Source: an uncultured Clostridia bacterium (GTDB taxonomy: Bacteria; Bacillota; Clostridia; Christensenellales; Aristaeellaceae). From it: a DNA stretch of 64,000 nucleotides. The DNA is taken from contig CAKUFG010000001.1 in NCBI GenBank assembly GCA_934647235.1, positions 62,001 through 126,000 of the forward strand, read 5' to 3'. Shown here in pieces: positions 34,575-42,777 of the stretch. Below the pieces are notes generated by a model. That model made no database searches and was not told where the DNA came from. It saw nothing but the letters and a program-made list of their open reading frames with translations. Within the stretch, counting starts at the first letter, position 1. The number at the start of each line of letters is the position of its first letter. Made by a program: the position numbers and the translations under genes.

Positions 34575-35917
34575 CCACCAAACCCCTTGTTGCCATCGTG
34601 GGCCGCCCCAACGTGGGCAAATCCACCTTTTTCAATAAAATTGCCGGCCATCGCGTGGCCATCGTGGAGGATACTCCCGGCGTTACGCGCGACCGCATCT
34701 ACGCCGATGTGGAGTGGACGGGCCGCGAATTTACCCTGATTGACACGGGCGGCATCGACCCGCGCAGCGACGACGTGCTGCTGTCTCAGATGCGCCGGCA
34801 GGCGGAAATCGCCATCGAAATGGCCGATGTGATCTGCTTTTTCTGTGATGCGCGCGACGGCCTGACCCGCGACGACGAGGAAGTGGCCTCGCTCCTGCGC
34901 CGCACGCGCAAGCCCGTCATCCTGGTGGTAAACAAGCTGGATTACGCCGGGCTTAACGACGTATTGTACGAATACTACACCCTGGGTTTGGGCGAGCCGG
35001 TGGGCATTTCCGCCGCCAACATGCTGGGTCTGGGCGATCTGCTGGACGAGATCGTCAAGCTTCTGCCCCCTAAGCGCGAGGATGAGGAAGAGGACGAAAA
35101 CGGCCTGCACGAAATCCAGCTGGCGCTGGTGGGCCGCCCCAATGTGGGCAAAAGCAGCCTGACCAACCGTCTGCTTGGACAGGAGCGCGTGATGGTCAGC
35201 GATATTCCCGGCACCACGCGCGACGCCATCGACACGCACTTTGAAAGCCAGTACGGCGGCCGCTACAACATCATCGATACCGCCGGCATCCGCCGCAAGC
35301 GCGCGGTGGAGGATCAGTCTCTGGAGCGCTACAGCGTGCTGCGCGCCATTGCCGCCATCCGCCGCTGCGACGTGGCGCTGCTGGTGATCGACGCGGTGGA
35401 CGGCGTAACCGAGCAGGATACCAAGATTGCGGGGATCATCGCCGAGGAAGGCAAGGCCGTCATCGTGGTGGTCAACAAGTGGGACATCCCTGAAAAGGAC
35501 ACCGGCACGCTGGAAAAATTCCGCAAAAAGGTGCTGGACGACCTGAAATTCATGGATTACGCACCGGTGCTGTTTATCTCCGCCCTGACGGGGCAGCGCG
35601 TAAACACGGTGCTGGACGCGGTGGATCAGGCCTACGCGCAGACCAGCAAGCGCATCCCCACGGGCCTGCTCAACGATGTACTGGGCGACGCGCAGATTGC
35701 CCTGCAGCCGCCCATGACCGGCGGACGCAGGCTGAAGGTGTACTACGGCACGCAGATTTCGGCCTGTCCCCCCACCTTTGCGCTGTTTGTAAACGACGAA
35801 GCGCTGATGCACTTTGCCTATCAGCGTTACCTGGAAAACCAGCTGCGCAAGGCCTTCGGCTTTTCCGGCACGCCTATTCGTTTCGCCCTTCGTGAAAGGG
35901 CCAAGGAGAACGGCTAA
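34571..35917 (+). CDS. der: ribosome biogenesis GTPase Der (EngA)
   Basis: 448 aa tandem GTPase essential for 50S subunit maturation. G domain 1: GRPNVGKST (residues 12-20), DTGGI, NKLD. G domain 2 starts about residue 180: GRPNVGKSS, DTAGIRRKR, NKWDIP. The KH-like C-terminal domain (about 355-440) binds rRNA. The acidic linker EDEEEDENG between domains is typical. The ATG overlaps the DUF512 stop and has AAAGGAG upstream. plsY follows after 2 bp. Confidence 0.97.
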   Translation: MTTKPLVAIVGRPNVGKSTFFNKIAGHRVAIVEDTPGVTRDRIYADVEWTGREFTLIDTGGIDPRSDDVLLSQMRRQAEIAIEMADVICFFCDARDGLTRDDEEVASLLRRTRKPVILVVNKLDYAGLNDVLYEYYTLGLGEPVGISAANMLGLGDLLDEIVKLLPPKREDEEEDENGLHEIQLALVGRPNVGKSSLTNRLLGQERVMVSDIPGTTRDAIDTHFESQYGGRYNIIDTAGIRRKRAVEDQSLERYSVLRAIAAIRRCDVALLVIDAVDGVTEQDTKIAGIIAEEGKAVIVVVNKWDIPEKDTGTLEKFRKKVLDDLKFMDYAPVLFISALTGQRVNTVLDAVDQAYAQTSKRIPTGLLNDVLGDAQIALQPPMTGGRRLKVYYGTQISACPPTFALFVNDEALMHFAYQRYLENQLRKAFGFSGTPIRFALRERAKENG

Positions 35918-35919
35918 TC

Positions 35920-36528
35920 ATGGAACAGCTTCCTTCATTGCTTCTCTGCGCGGTAATCGGCTATCTGCTGGGCAGCGTCTCGGCGGGCATCCTGTATTCG
36001 CATCTGCTGGGCAGCGATATCCGCCGCCACGGCAGCAAGAATCCGGGCGCCAGCAACATGCTGCGCATTTACGGCATGAACGCGGGCACCATCACGTTTA
36101 TCTTTGACTGCGCCAAGGCTGTCGGCGCGGTGCTGCTGGGGCGCTTGATCGCCGGGCAGAACGGCGCGATGGCGGCGGGCTTTTTCGCCATCATCGGCCA
36201 CAACTGGCCGCTGTACTTTGGGTTTAAGGGCGGTAAGGGCATTGCCTGCTGCACAGGCGTGTTTGTATTTGCCTTCCCGGCGCTGGGCATTCCGGCGGTG
36301 CTGCTGGATATCCTCACCATCGTCCTGACCAGGTACATATCGCTGGGCAGCATGGTGCTGGTGATTTCCTATGCCATTCTGGTCAGCGTATTCAAGGGGC
36401 TTTGGCCCGCCGGCGTATGGGCCATTGCGCTGGCGCTGATCGCCATCTGGCGGCACTGGGGCAACCTCCAACGCCTGAAGAACGGCACCGAGCGCAAGAT
36501 CGGCCAGAAGGAAGAAAAGAAGGCGTAA
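35920..36528 (+). CDS. plsY: acyl-phosphate:glycerol-3-phosphate acyltransferase PlsY
   Basis: 202 aa polytopic enzyme making lysophosphatidic acid from acyl-phosphate and sn-glycerol-3-phosphate, the first step of phospholipid synthesis in most Bacillota. Hallmarks: LLGSVSAGILYSHLLGSDIR, HGSKNPGASNMLR (motif 1), GHNWPLYFGFKGGKGIAC (motif 2) and IAIWRHWGNLQRL near the C-terminus. Five membrane segments are expected. It ends the DUF512-der-plsY run and is followed by a palindromic repeat. Confidence 0.96.
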   Translation: MEQLPSLLLCAVIGYLLGSVSAGILYSHLLGSDIRRHGSKNPGASNMLRIYGMNAGTITFIFDCAKAVGAVLLGRLIAGQNGAMAAGFFAIIGHNWPLYFGFKGGKGIACCTGVFVFAFPALGIPAVLLDILTIVLTRYISLGSMVLVISYAILVSVFKGLWPAGVWAIALALIAIWRHWGNLQRLKNGTERKIGQKEEKKA

Positions 36529-36537
36529 GGGAGGAAC

Positions 36538-36564
36538 GTTACTTTCTTTAGGAAAGAAAGTAAC
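36538..36564. repeat. 27-bp palindromic repeat, copy 2
   Basis: GTTACTTTCTTT and its exact mirror flank AGG. The left flank GGAAC and right flank AAAGAACCTG match copy 1 at 28821. It starts 10 bp after the plsY stop. Confidence 0.85.
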
Positions 36565-36633
36565 AAAGAACCTGCGTTGTGGATACCCCAATCCACTGAG
36601 ATAGCTGATGTAGCTTCCCCGCACAAATGTATA

Positions 36634-36673
36634 CAAAAAGCTGGCTGGATATTGCTTCCAGCCAGCTTTTTAC
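36634..36673. terminator. bidirectional terminator between plsY and rnhA
   Basis: AAAAAGCTGGCTGG (36635-36648) and CCAGCCAGCTTTTT form a strong stem with A and T tracts on either side. It can serve both the plus-strand plsY run and the minus-strand ackA-rnhA run. Confidence 0.85.
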
Positions 36674-36688
36674 TCTTATTCTTGCATG

Positions 36689-37174
36689 TTATGCCTGCGG
36701 GGCCGCATCGGGATTGATCTTGCGGAATTTGTCAATCTCCGCGCGGGCCAGCGCGTCGCAGCGGTTGTTTTCCTCGCAGTCCGCATGGCCGGGCACCTTG
36801 ATAAACTCCACCTCGTGCTTTTTGACCACGATGGCCATCAGCCGCCACAGATCCTGGTTTTCAACGGGCTTGCCGTCCGATGTTTTCCAGCCTCGGCGCT
36901 GCCAATTGGCCAGCCAGCCCTGCTGGAAAGCGTTGACCACATAGGTGGAATCGGAGTGCACGCGCACATGGCAGCGCTCCTTGAGCGCGCCCAGGGCACT
37001 GATGACGGCGAACACCTCCATGCGGTTGTTGGTGGTGTGGGGCATGTTGCCGCTGAGCACCTTTTCGTGCGGGCCAAAGCGCAGGATGGCCGCCCAGCCG
37101 CCGGGGCCGGGATTGCCGGAGCATGCGCCGTCGGAGTAAACCTCCACGTTTTTCAGGGGCTTGATTTCAGACAT
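36689..37174 (-). CDS. rnhA: ribonuclease HI
   Basis: 161 aa. It cleaves the RNA strand of RNA-DNA hybrids. Catalytic residues are visible: VEVYSDGACSGNPGPGGWA (first Asp), NNRMEVFAVISAL (Glu), HSDSTYVVN (second Asp) and an Asp in CDALARAEID near the C-terminus. The basic protrusion WQRRGWKTSDGKPVENQDLW is of the E. coli type. It lies 10 bp after ackA on the minus strand, so the two are co-transcribed. With rnhB, the genome keeps both RNase H types. Confidence 0.96.
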   Translation of the reverse strand: MSEIKPLKNVEVYSDGACSGNPGPGGWAAILRFGPHEKVLSGNMPHTTNNRMEVFAVISALGALKERCHVRVHSDSTYVVNAFQQGWLANWQRRGWKTSDGKPVENQDLWRLMAIVVKKHEVEFIKVPGHADCEENNRCDALARAEIDKFRKINPDAAPQA

Positions 37175-37184
37175 GCCGCTATCC

Positions 37185-38411
37185 TTATTTGCCGGTCACC
37201 AGGTGCAGGGTATCGCGGGCGATGACGATCTCCTCGTTGGTGGGGATCACCAGCACCTTCACCTTGCTGTCGGCAGCGGAGATATCGCGCTCCTCGCCCT
37301 TGACGCGGTTCTTTTCCACATCGATCTTCGCGCCCAGGAACTCAAAGCCCTCCATCACCTTTTCGCGCATCTCGATGCCGTTTTCGCCGATACCGGCAGT
37401 GAAGACGATCACATCCACGCCGTTCATGGCCGCAGCGTAAGCGCCAATGTACTTACGGATGCCGTAGATCAGCATATCGCGGGCGATGCTGGCGTTGCGG
37501 TCGCCCTGATCGGCGGCAGCGTCGATATCGCGCATATCGCTGGAAATGCCGCTCAGGCCCAGCAGGCCGCTCTTCTTGTTGAGCATCTCCAGCATTTCGT
37601 CGATGTTCTTGATTTCGGGGTTGCCGTTTTCATCCTTGGCATTGTTCATGATGAACTGCAGCACGGCGGGATCCAGGCTGCCGCTGCGGGTGCCCATGAT
37701 AACGCCCTCCAGCGGGGTGATGCCCATGCTGGTGTCCACGCACTTGCCGTGATCCACCGCGCACATGGAAGAACCGTTGCCCAGATGGCAGGTGATGATG
37801 CGCAGATCTTCGGCCTTCCTGCCCAGGAACTCGGCCGCGCGGGCGCTGACATAGCGATGGCTGGTGCCGTGGAAGCCGTAGCGGCGAACCTTCAGATCGG
37901 TGTAATACTTCATGGGCACGCCGTACATAAAGGCCTTGGGCGGCATGGTCTGGTGGAAGGCGGTGTCAAACACGGCCACCATGGGCGTGCCGGGCATGAC
38001 CTTCTGGCAGGCCTCGATACCCATCAGGTTGGCGGGGTTATGCAGCGGGCCCAGCGGGATATTCTCGCGGATGGCGTCCATGACCGCATCGTCGATGACC
38101 ACGGACTGGGTGAACTTTTCGCCGCCATGCAGCACGCGATGGCCCACCGCGCCGATTTCATCCATGGATTTGACCACGCCGTTTTCCGTATCGGTCAGGG
38201 CGGAGAGCATGTTCTTGCACGCTTCCACATGGGTGGGCATGTCCATTTCGATCACATATTTTTTGTCGCTGCCGGGATACTTCTGCGTCAGCTTGCTGCC
38301 GGAAATGCCGATACGCTCCACCAGGCCCTTGGCCAGCACGCTTTCATCCTGCATATCAACCAGCTGATATTTGAGGGACGAGGAACCCGCGTTTACAATC
38401 AGAATTTTCAT
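37185..38411 (-). CDS. ackA: acetate kinase
   Basis: 408 aa. It interconverts acetyl-phosphate plus ADP with acetate plus ATP, the substrate-level phosphorylation step of fermentation. Signatures: MKILIVNAGSSSLKYQL at the N-terminus, HRVLHGGEKF, FDTAFHQTMP, RYGFHGTSHRYVS, CHLGNGSSMCAV and FTAGIGENG. The ATG at 38411 has GGAGG 10 bp upstream and its own promoter. No pta gene is adjacent. It supports an anaerobic fermentative lifestyle. Confidence 0.97.
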   Translation of the reverse strand: MKILIVNAGSSSLKYQLVDMQDESVLAKGLVERIGISGSKLTQKYPGSDKKYVIEMDMPTHVEACKNMLSALTDTENGVVKSMDEIGAVGHRVLHGGEKFTQSVVIDDAVMDAIRENIPLGPLHNPANLMGIEACQKVMPGTPMVAVFDTAFHQTMPPKAFMYGVPMKYYTDLKVRRYGFHGTSHRYVSARAAEFLGRKAEDLRIITCHLGNGSSMCAVDHGKCVDTSMGITPLEGVIMGTRSGSLDPAVLQFIMNNAKDENGNPEIKNIDEMLEMLNKKSGLLGLSGISSDMRDIDAAADQGDRNASIARDMLIYGIRKYIGAYAAAMNGVDVIVFTAGIGENGIEMREKVMEGFEFLGAKIDVEKNRVKGEERDISAADSKVKVLVIPTNEEIVIARDTLHLVTGK

Positions 38412-38451
38412 GGAATTGCGCCTCCGTTTTCGTATGTTCTCACAATATGGC

Positions 38452-38480
38452 ATTATACCGCACTTTTCCGTTTCTGAAAA
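38452..38480 (-). promoter_or_regulatory. promoter for ackA-rnhA
   Basis: On the minus strand: -35 TTTTCA (38480-38475), 17-bp spacer, perfect -10 TATAAT (38457-38452). Confidence 0.6.
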
Positions 38481-38542
38481 GGTCTTTTTGCATAAAACAG
38501 GGAAAAATCGCGCAAGCCCTGTGTAAAATTCCTGTATTTGGT

Positions 38543-38571
38543 TGCACGCCCGGCGTTTCTATGGTAAAATG
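38543..38571 (+). promoter_or_regulatory. promoter for the GNAT gene
   Basis: -35 TTGCAC (38543-38548), 17-bp spacer, -10 TAAAAT (38566-38571), about 38 bp before the proposed TTG start. Confidence 0.6.
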
Positions 38572-38608
38572 GCGTCTGCGCGGTGCTCCGCGTGAAGGAG
38601 TGCTTGTT

Positions 38609-39079
38609 TTGCTGTGGAATTTTCTCTCCGCCTTCCGGCCTGCGCTGCGGGACGATCAGATCGCCCTGCTGCTGAGCAATGAAGACGTGTACGATCCGGC
38701 CCTGGGCATAGACGACGGCTATACCTTCTATATCCAGGAGCGCAGGTCCCGCCGCCGCGCCGGATATATCAGCCTGCGCCTGGGCGAAAGCCCGCAGTTA
38801 TATTATCTGGGGCACATAGGCTATCGCATCGAGGAGCCCTTTCGCGGCCATGGCTACGCCGCGCGCGCCTGCCGGCTGCTGATTCCCTTTATGCGCCAGT
38901 TGAACCTGAATAGCGTGTGCATCACCGCCGACCCCGACAATACCCCATCCCGCAAAACCTGCGAGCATGTGGGCTGCGTGCTGGAATCCATCGTGCCCGT
39001 GCCGCAGAGCTTTCGCTACATCTGCTCCGGCTCCACGCACAAGTGCCGCTATATCCTTTTGCTGGATGAAACGGCATAG
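38609..39079 (+). CDS. GNAT-family N-acetyltransferase
   Basis: 156 aa. The acetyl-CoA-binding motif A is GYRIEEPFRGHGYAARACRL, with the R/QxxGxG/A pattern in RGHGYA. The helix after it and TADPDNTPSRKTCEHVGCVL match motif B, including the Asn-Ser pair typical of RimJ-like acetyltransferases. The start is TTG at 38609, placed by GAAGGAG 8 bp upstream and by the promoter position; a longer frame begins before the promoter. The acceptor is unknown. It precedes the hydrolase-MurF-Ddl run by 48 bp, so readthrough is possible. Confidence 0.82.
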   Translation: MLWNFLSAFRPALRDDQIALLLSNEDVYDPALGIDDGYTFYIQERRSRRRAGYISLRLGESPQLYYLGHIGYRIEEPFRGHGYAARACRLLIPFMRQLNLNSVCITADPDNTPSRKTCEHVGCVLESIVPVPQSFRYICSGSTHKCRYILLLDETA

Positions 39080-39080
39080 T

Positions 39081-39107
39081 TTGCTTGCGGCAAGGATAGG
39101 TTATACT
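39081..39107 (+). promoter_or_regulatory. possible promoter for the hydrolase-MurF-ddl run
   Basis: -10 TATACT (39102-39107) with TTGCTT at 39081-39086. The spacer is only 15 bp, so this is moderate evidence. AAAGGAGG and the ATG at 39128 follow. Confidence 0.4.
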
Positions 39108-39127
39108 ATGATAAAGGAGGCTCGCGC

Positions 39128-39901
39128 ATGCAGGCGGAACTTTGCGGCGCAACGCTGCACTACGAGCAGTACGGTCAGGGTGATCGGCACGTGCTGATGC
39201 TGCACGGCTGGGGCTGTGAAATCAAGCACTTTGCCCCCATCGCCGATTCGCTGCAGTCGGATTATCACATCACCGTGATTGATTTTCCCGCCCACGGGCA
39301 ATCCACCCCGCCGCCCCAGCCCTGGGGCGTGGCGGATTTTGCCGCGTGCGTAAAAGCCCTGATTCTGCAGTTGGACATCGCCCCGTGCGATATCATCGCC
39401 CATTCCTTCGGCGGGCGCGTGGCGCTGTATCTGGCGGCCAATGAGCCGCAGCTTGTCAAGCGCCTGGTGCTTACCGGCTGCGCGGGCATCAGGCCGCCCA
39501 AAACGCCCGAGCAGCAAAAGCGCTCCGCGCGCTATCAAAGGCTGAAGGGGCTGTATCAATCGCTGGGCCGCGTCGCGCCGCTCAAGGGGCTGTCGGATCA
39601 GCTGCTTGGGAAGCTCCGGCAAAAATACGGCTCGCCCGATTACAATGCCCTGAGCGAGGATATGAAAAAAACCTTCATCAAGGTCGTAAACGAGGATCTC
39701 TCCCCGCTGCTGCCGCGCGTGCAGGCCTCCACCCTGCTGGTATGGGGCGAAAACGATACCGAAACCCCGCTGTGGATGGGGCAACAAATGGAAAAGGAAA
39801 TCCCCGATGCGGGGCTTGTCATCTTTGAAAATGACGATCACTTTGCCTATCTTCGCCAGTGGCCGCGCTTTGTGCGCGTGGTGCAGGCGTTTCTGAAATG
39901 A
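39128..39901 (+). CDS. alpha/beta-hydrolase fold protein
   Basis: 257 aa. The oxyanion-hole motif is LHGWG (about residues 27-31). The nucleophile elbow is IIAHSFGGRVALYLA (Ser in xHSFGG, about residue 95). The acid is likely the Asp in WGENDTETP and the base the His in ENDDHFAYL. No signal peptide, so it is cytoplasmic. The stop overlaps the next gene's ATG (ATGA), and that gene is a MurF-like ligase followed by a D-Ala-D-Ala ligase, so a role on a cell-wall or peptide ester/amide substrate is a fair inference. Esterase, peptidase or lipase cannot be told apart from the sequence. Confidence 0.88.
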   Translation: MQAELCGATLHYEQYGQGDRHVLMLHGWGCEIKHFAPIADSLQSDYHITVIDFPAHGQSTPPPQPWGVADFAACVKALILQLDIAPCDIIAHSFGGRVALYLAANEPQLVKRLVLTGCAGIRPPKTPEQQKRSARYQRLKGLYQSLGRVAPLKGLSDQLLGKLRQKYGSPDYNALSEDMKKTFIKVVNEDLSPLLPRVQASTLLVWGENDTETPLWMGQQMEKEIPDAGLVIFENDDHFAYLRQWPRFVRVVQAFLK

Positions 39902-41508
39902 GGTACGACGGCTTGACACGCTTTCTGTTCCGGCTGATCACCAGCCTGCCCCTGCTTGCCTCCGCCGCAGCGGCGCTGCTGTGCGCGCGGCGGCTGCTGC
40001 ACTATTTTCAATTGGAAAGCTACCAGTTTTACGGCTATTTCAAGACCGTCGCCCGCCAGTGGAAAAAGGCCGTCCTGCCCTCTGCGGTGCTGGGCGCGCT
40101 GTTCTTTGGCATCTGCTTTCTGGCCTACTCGGCCGATCACGCTGCCGATCCCTTCCGCCCGCTGCGCCTGCTGGCCATCTATCTGCCTGCTGCGGCGGTG
40201 ATCGTGCTGATCGGCTATCTGGCAGCCGCCCGCCAGCGCAAAACCAAAGAAAAAAAGCCCTTTGTGATGACCGCGCGCATGAAGCGCCTGTACGTCATCC
40301 TGGGCGTGGTCGCCGTCGCGCTGTGTCTGGTATCCCCGCTCTTTGTGATGGCGCTGCCGCTGCTGGTCGCCCTGGCCGCGCTGATCGCCCTGCCGCTTGA
40401 AAAGGGCATTCAGCGCATGTATATGCGCGACGCGCAGCGCAAGCTGGATGCGCAGAAGGATCTGATCCGCATCGGCATCACAGGCAGCTATGGCAAAACC
40501 AGCGTCAAGGTCATCCTCAACACCCTGCTTTCGCAAAAATACAATGTGCTGTCCACCCCGGCCAGCTTCAACACCCCCATGGGGCTTACCCGCGTCATCC
40601 GCGAACGGCTGGAGCCCGCGCATCAGGTTTTCCTGGCTGAAATGGGCGCGCGCCACCGCAAGGATATCAAGGAGCTGACCGACTTTATCCACCCTGCCAT
40701 CGGCGTGCTGGTATCCGTGGGGCCTCAGCATCTGGATACCTTCAAAACGATGGAAAACATCATCGATACCAAGTATGATCTCATCCGCGCCCTGCCTGCG
40801 GACGGCTTTGCCGCCTTCAGCGACGACGGCGGCGTGTGCGCCGATCTGTACGCCAAAACCACCCATGTGCCCAAGGCCATCGTCAACCGCAAGGGCGGAG
40901 ACGTATGGGCCGAGGACATGCGCGTATCCGATCAGGGCAGCGACTTCACCCTGTGCTTTGCCGATGGTTCGCGCGTTCCCTGCCGCACCCGGCTGCTGGG
41001 CGCGCACAACATCGGCAACATCCTTTTGTGCTGCGCGGTCGCCAGGCATCTGGGCCTTTCCAATACTCAGCTGCAGCGCGGCATCAGCCAGCTTCAGCCT
41101 GTGGAACACCGCCTGCAGCTGCTGCGCAGCGCGGGCGGCGTTACGATCATCGACGACGCCTTCAACAGCAATCCCCGCGGGGCCAGGGCCGCGCTGGATG
41201 TGCTTGCCCGTTTCCCCGGCCGGCGCATCATCGTCACCCCCGGCATGGTGGAGCTTGGCGCGCAGGAGGCGTCCTTCAACCACGAGTTTGGCTATCAGAT
41301 GGCCGCCAGCGCCGACGTGTGCGTGCTGATTGGCAAAAAGCACACCCTGCCCATTCAGGATGGTCTGCGCGACGCGGGCTTCAATATGGACAACGCGCAT
41401 GTGTTTGCAAGCCTTTCCGAGGCCACGACCTGGCTTCAGGGCTTTATGCGTCCGGGCGATTATGTGCTCTATGAGAACGATCTGCCCGATCACTATACCG
41501 AAAACTAA
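39898..41508 (+). CDS. membrane-anchored MurF-like Mur ligase
   Basis: 536 aa. The C-terminal 350 residues are a Mur ligase: P-loop GITGSYGKTSVK (about residues 198-209), EMGARHRKDIKEL, SVGPQHLDTF, LGAHNIGNILLC and IIDDAFNSNPRGARAAL, the last resembling the MurF (UDP-MurNAc-tripeptide:D-Ala-D-Ala ligase) signature. Unlike ordinary MurF, residues 1-175 hold about five hydrophobic segments (LITSLPLLASAAAALLCA, AVLGALFFGICFLAYSA, LLAIYLPAAAVIVLIGYLAA, LYVILGVVAVALCLVSPLF). A classical uridine-binding N-terminal domain is not evident. It overlaps the hydrolase stop (ATGA) and is followed by ddl. It may be a dedicated membrane form of MurF or act on a lipid-linked acceptor. Confidence 0.82.
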   Translation: MRYDGLTRFLFRLITSLPLLASAAAALLCARRLLHYFQLESYQFYGYFKTVARQWKKAVLPSAVLGALFFGICFLAYSADHAADPFRPLRLLAIYLPAAAVIVLIGYLAAARQRKTKEKKPFVMTARMKRLYVILGVVAVALCLVSPLFVMALPLLVALAALIALPLEKGIQRMYMRDAQRKLDAQKDLIRIGITGSYGKTSVKVILNTLLSQKYNVLSTPASFNTPMGLTRVIRERLEPAHQVFLAEMGARHRKDIKELTDFIHPAIGVLVSVGPQHLDTFKTMENIIDTKYDLIRALPADGFAAFSDDGGVCADLYAKTTHVPKAIVNRKGGDVWAEDMRVSDQGSDFTLCFADGSRVPCRTRLLGAHNIGNILLCCAVARHLGLSNTQLQRGISQLQPVEHRLQLLRSAGGVTIIDDAFNSNPRGARAALDVLARFPGRRIIVTPGMVELGAQEASFNHEFGYQMAASADVCVLIGKKHTLPIQDGLRDAGFNMDNAHVFASLSEATTWLQGFMRPGDYVLYENDLPDHYTEN

Positions 41509-41523
41509 GCTGGAGGCATTTTT

Positions 41524-42720
41524 ATGGCAAAGAAGCAACTGGGCGTTATCTTTGGCAGCCGCACCTGCGAGCATGAGGTATCCATCATCAGCGGCGTGCA
41601 GCTGGCCCGCGCTGCCGACCGCGAAAAATACGACGTCTGGCCCATTTATATCGCCAAGGACGGCCGCTGGTACACGGGCGAAAAGCTGCTGGATATCCAT
41701 ACCTATACGCCCTTTGATCCCTACGCCAAGGGGCTTACCCGCGTAACGCTGGATCTGACGGCAGGCTCTGGCGCGCTGATCAGCTACGAGCAGGAAAAGG
41801 GCCTGTTCGCCAAGGGCGTTGTGCCCGTCACTGTGGCCAAGCTGGACTGCGTAATCCCCGTCATGCACGGCCTGCACGGCGAGGACGGCACGCTGCAGGG
41901 CCTGCTGGAGCTGGCCAATATCCCCTATTCCTCCACGGGCGTGGCGGGCTCTGCCATCGGCATGGATAAGATCATGATGAAGCAGGTATTCCGCGGCATG
42001 GGCTATCCCATCCTGCCCGATGTATTCGCCCTGCGCAGCGAGTGGCGCTCTTCGCCTGACGCCGTCATCGCCCGCGTGGAGCAGGCGCTGCCCTATCCGG
42101 TTTTCTGCAAGCCCGCGTGCCTGGGCTCCTCCATCGGAGTCAGCCGCGCCAACGACCGCGAGGCCCTGCGTGAGGCGCTTGACCTGGCCTTTACCTACGA
42201 TCGCCGCGTGCTGATCGAAAAGGGCCTGGATCACCCCATCGAGGTCAACTGCTCCGTGCTGGGCTTTGACAGCGAGGTACGCACCTCCGTAACCGAAATG
42301 CCCACCACCTCGGGCGGCGAGCTGCTGGACTTTGCCGACAAGTACCTTACCGGCGGCGGCAGCAAGGGCATGGCCTCGCTCAAGCGCATCATGCCCGCGC
42401 CCGTGGGCGAGGAGATGATTCACCGCATCGAATCGCTTTCTTCGCAGATTTTCCGCGCGCTGGACTGCAAGGGCGTTGTGCGCATCGACTACATGCTCAC
42501 CAAAAACGACGAGCTCTACATCACCGAGATCAACACCATCCCCGGCTCGATGGCCTTCTATCTGTGGCAGGAAAGCGGCGTATCCTACCCGCAGCTGATC
42601 GACAAGCTGGTAGAATACGCCGAAAAGGCCTTTGCCGAAAAGAACGAGAATAACTACGCCTACACCTCCGACATCCTGAACGGCGTGGTGCTGGGCGGCA
42701 AAAAGGGCGGAAAGCTGTAA
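41524..42720 (+). CDS. ddl: D-alanine--D-alanine ligase
   Basis: 398 aa ATP-grasp enzyme joining two D-Ala for peptidoglycan synthesis. N-terminal SRTCEHEVSIISGVQLARAA (residues 11-30), HGLHGEDGTLQGLLE, SSTGVAGSAIGMDKIMMK and CKPACLGSSIGVSRA belong to the Ddl and ATP-grasp core. VRIDYML and EINTIPGSMAFYLW carry metal and ATP ligands. It is somewhat longer than typical DdlB (about 306-370 aa). GGAGG precedes the ATG. It lies 15 bp after the MurF-like gene, so the pair can supply and use D-Ala-D-Ala. Confidence 0.95.
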   Translation: MAKKQLGVIFGSRTCEHEVSIISGVQLARAADREKYDVWPIYIAKDGRWYTGEKLLDIHTYTPFDPYAKGLTRVTLDLTAGSGALISYEQEKGLFAKGVVPVTVAKLDCVIPVMHGLHGEDGTLQGLLELANIPYSSTGVAGSAIGMDKIMMKQVFRGMGYPILPDVFALRSEWRSSPDAVIARVEQALPYPVFCKPACLGSSIGVSRANDREALREALDLAFTYDRRVLIEKGLDHPIEVNCSVLGFDSEVRTSVTEMPTTSGGELLDFADKYLTGGGSKGMASLKRIMPAPVGEEMIHRIESLSSQIFRALDCKGVVRIDYMLTKNDELYITEINTIPGSMAFYLWQESGVSYPQLIDKLVEYAEKAFAEKNENNYAYTSDILNGVVLGGKKGGKL

Positions 42721-42742
42721 ACTGAATACGATGGATGTATTC

Positions 42743-42777
42743 GCCGGGAGCGTTCAAGCTGCTCCCGGCTTTTTTAT
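42743..42777. terminator. terminator after ddl
   Basis: GCCGGGAGC (42743-42751) pairs with GCTCCCGGC (42761-42769), followed by six or more T. The T run abuts the stop of the convergent ZIP gene. Confidence 0.88.

Noticed and set aside
39847..42423. 858-codon open frame on the minus strand
   Set aside because: Antisense shadow of the MurF-like and ddl genes, which have clear family motifs.
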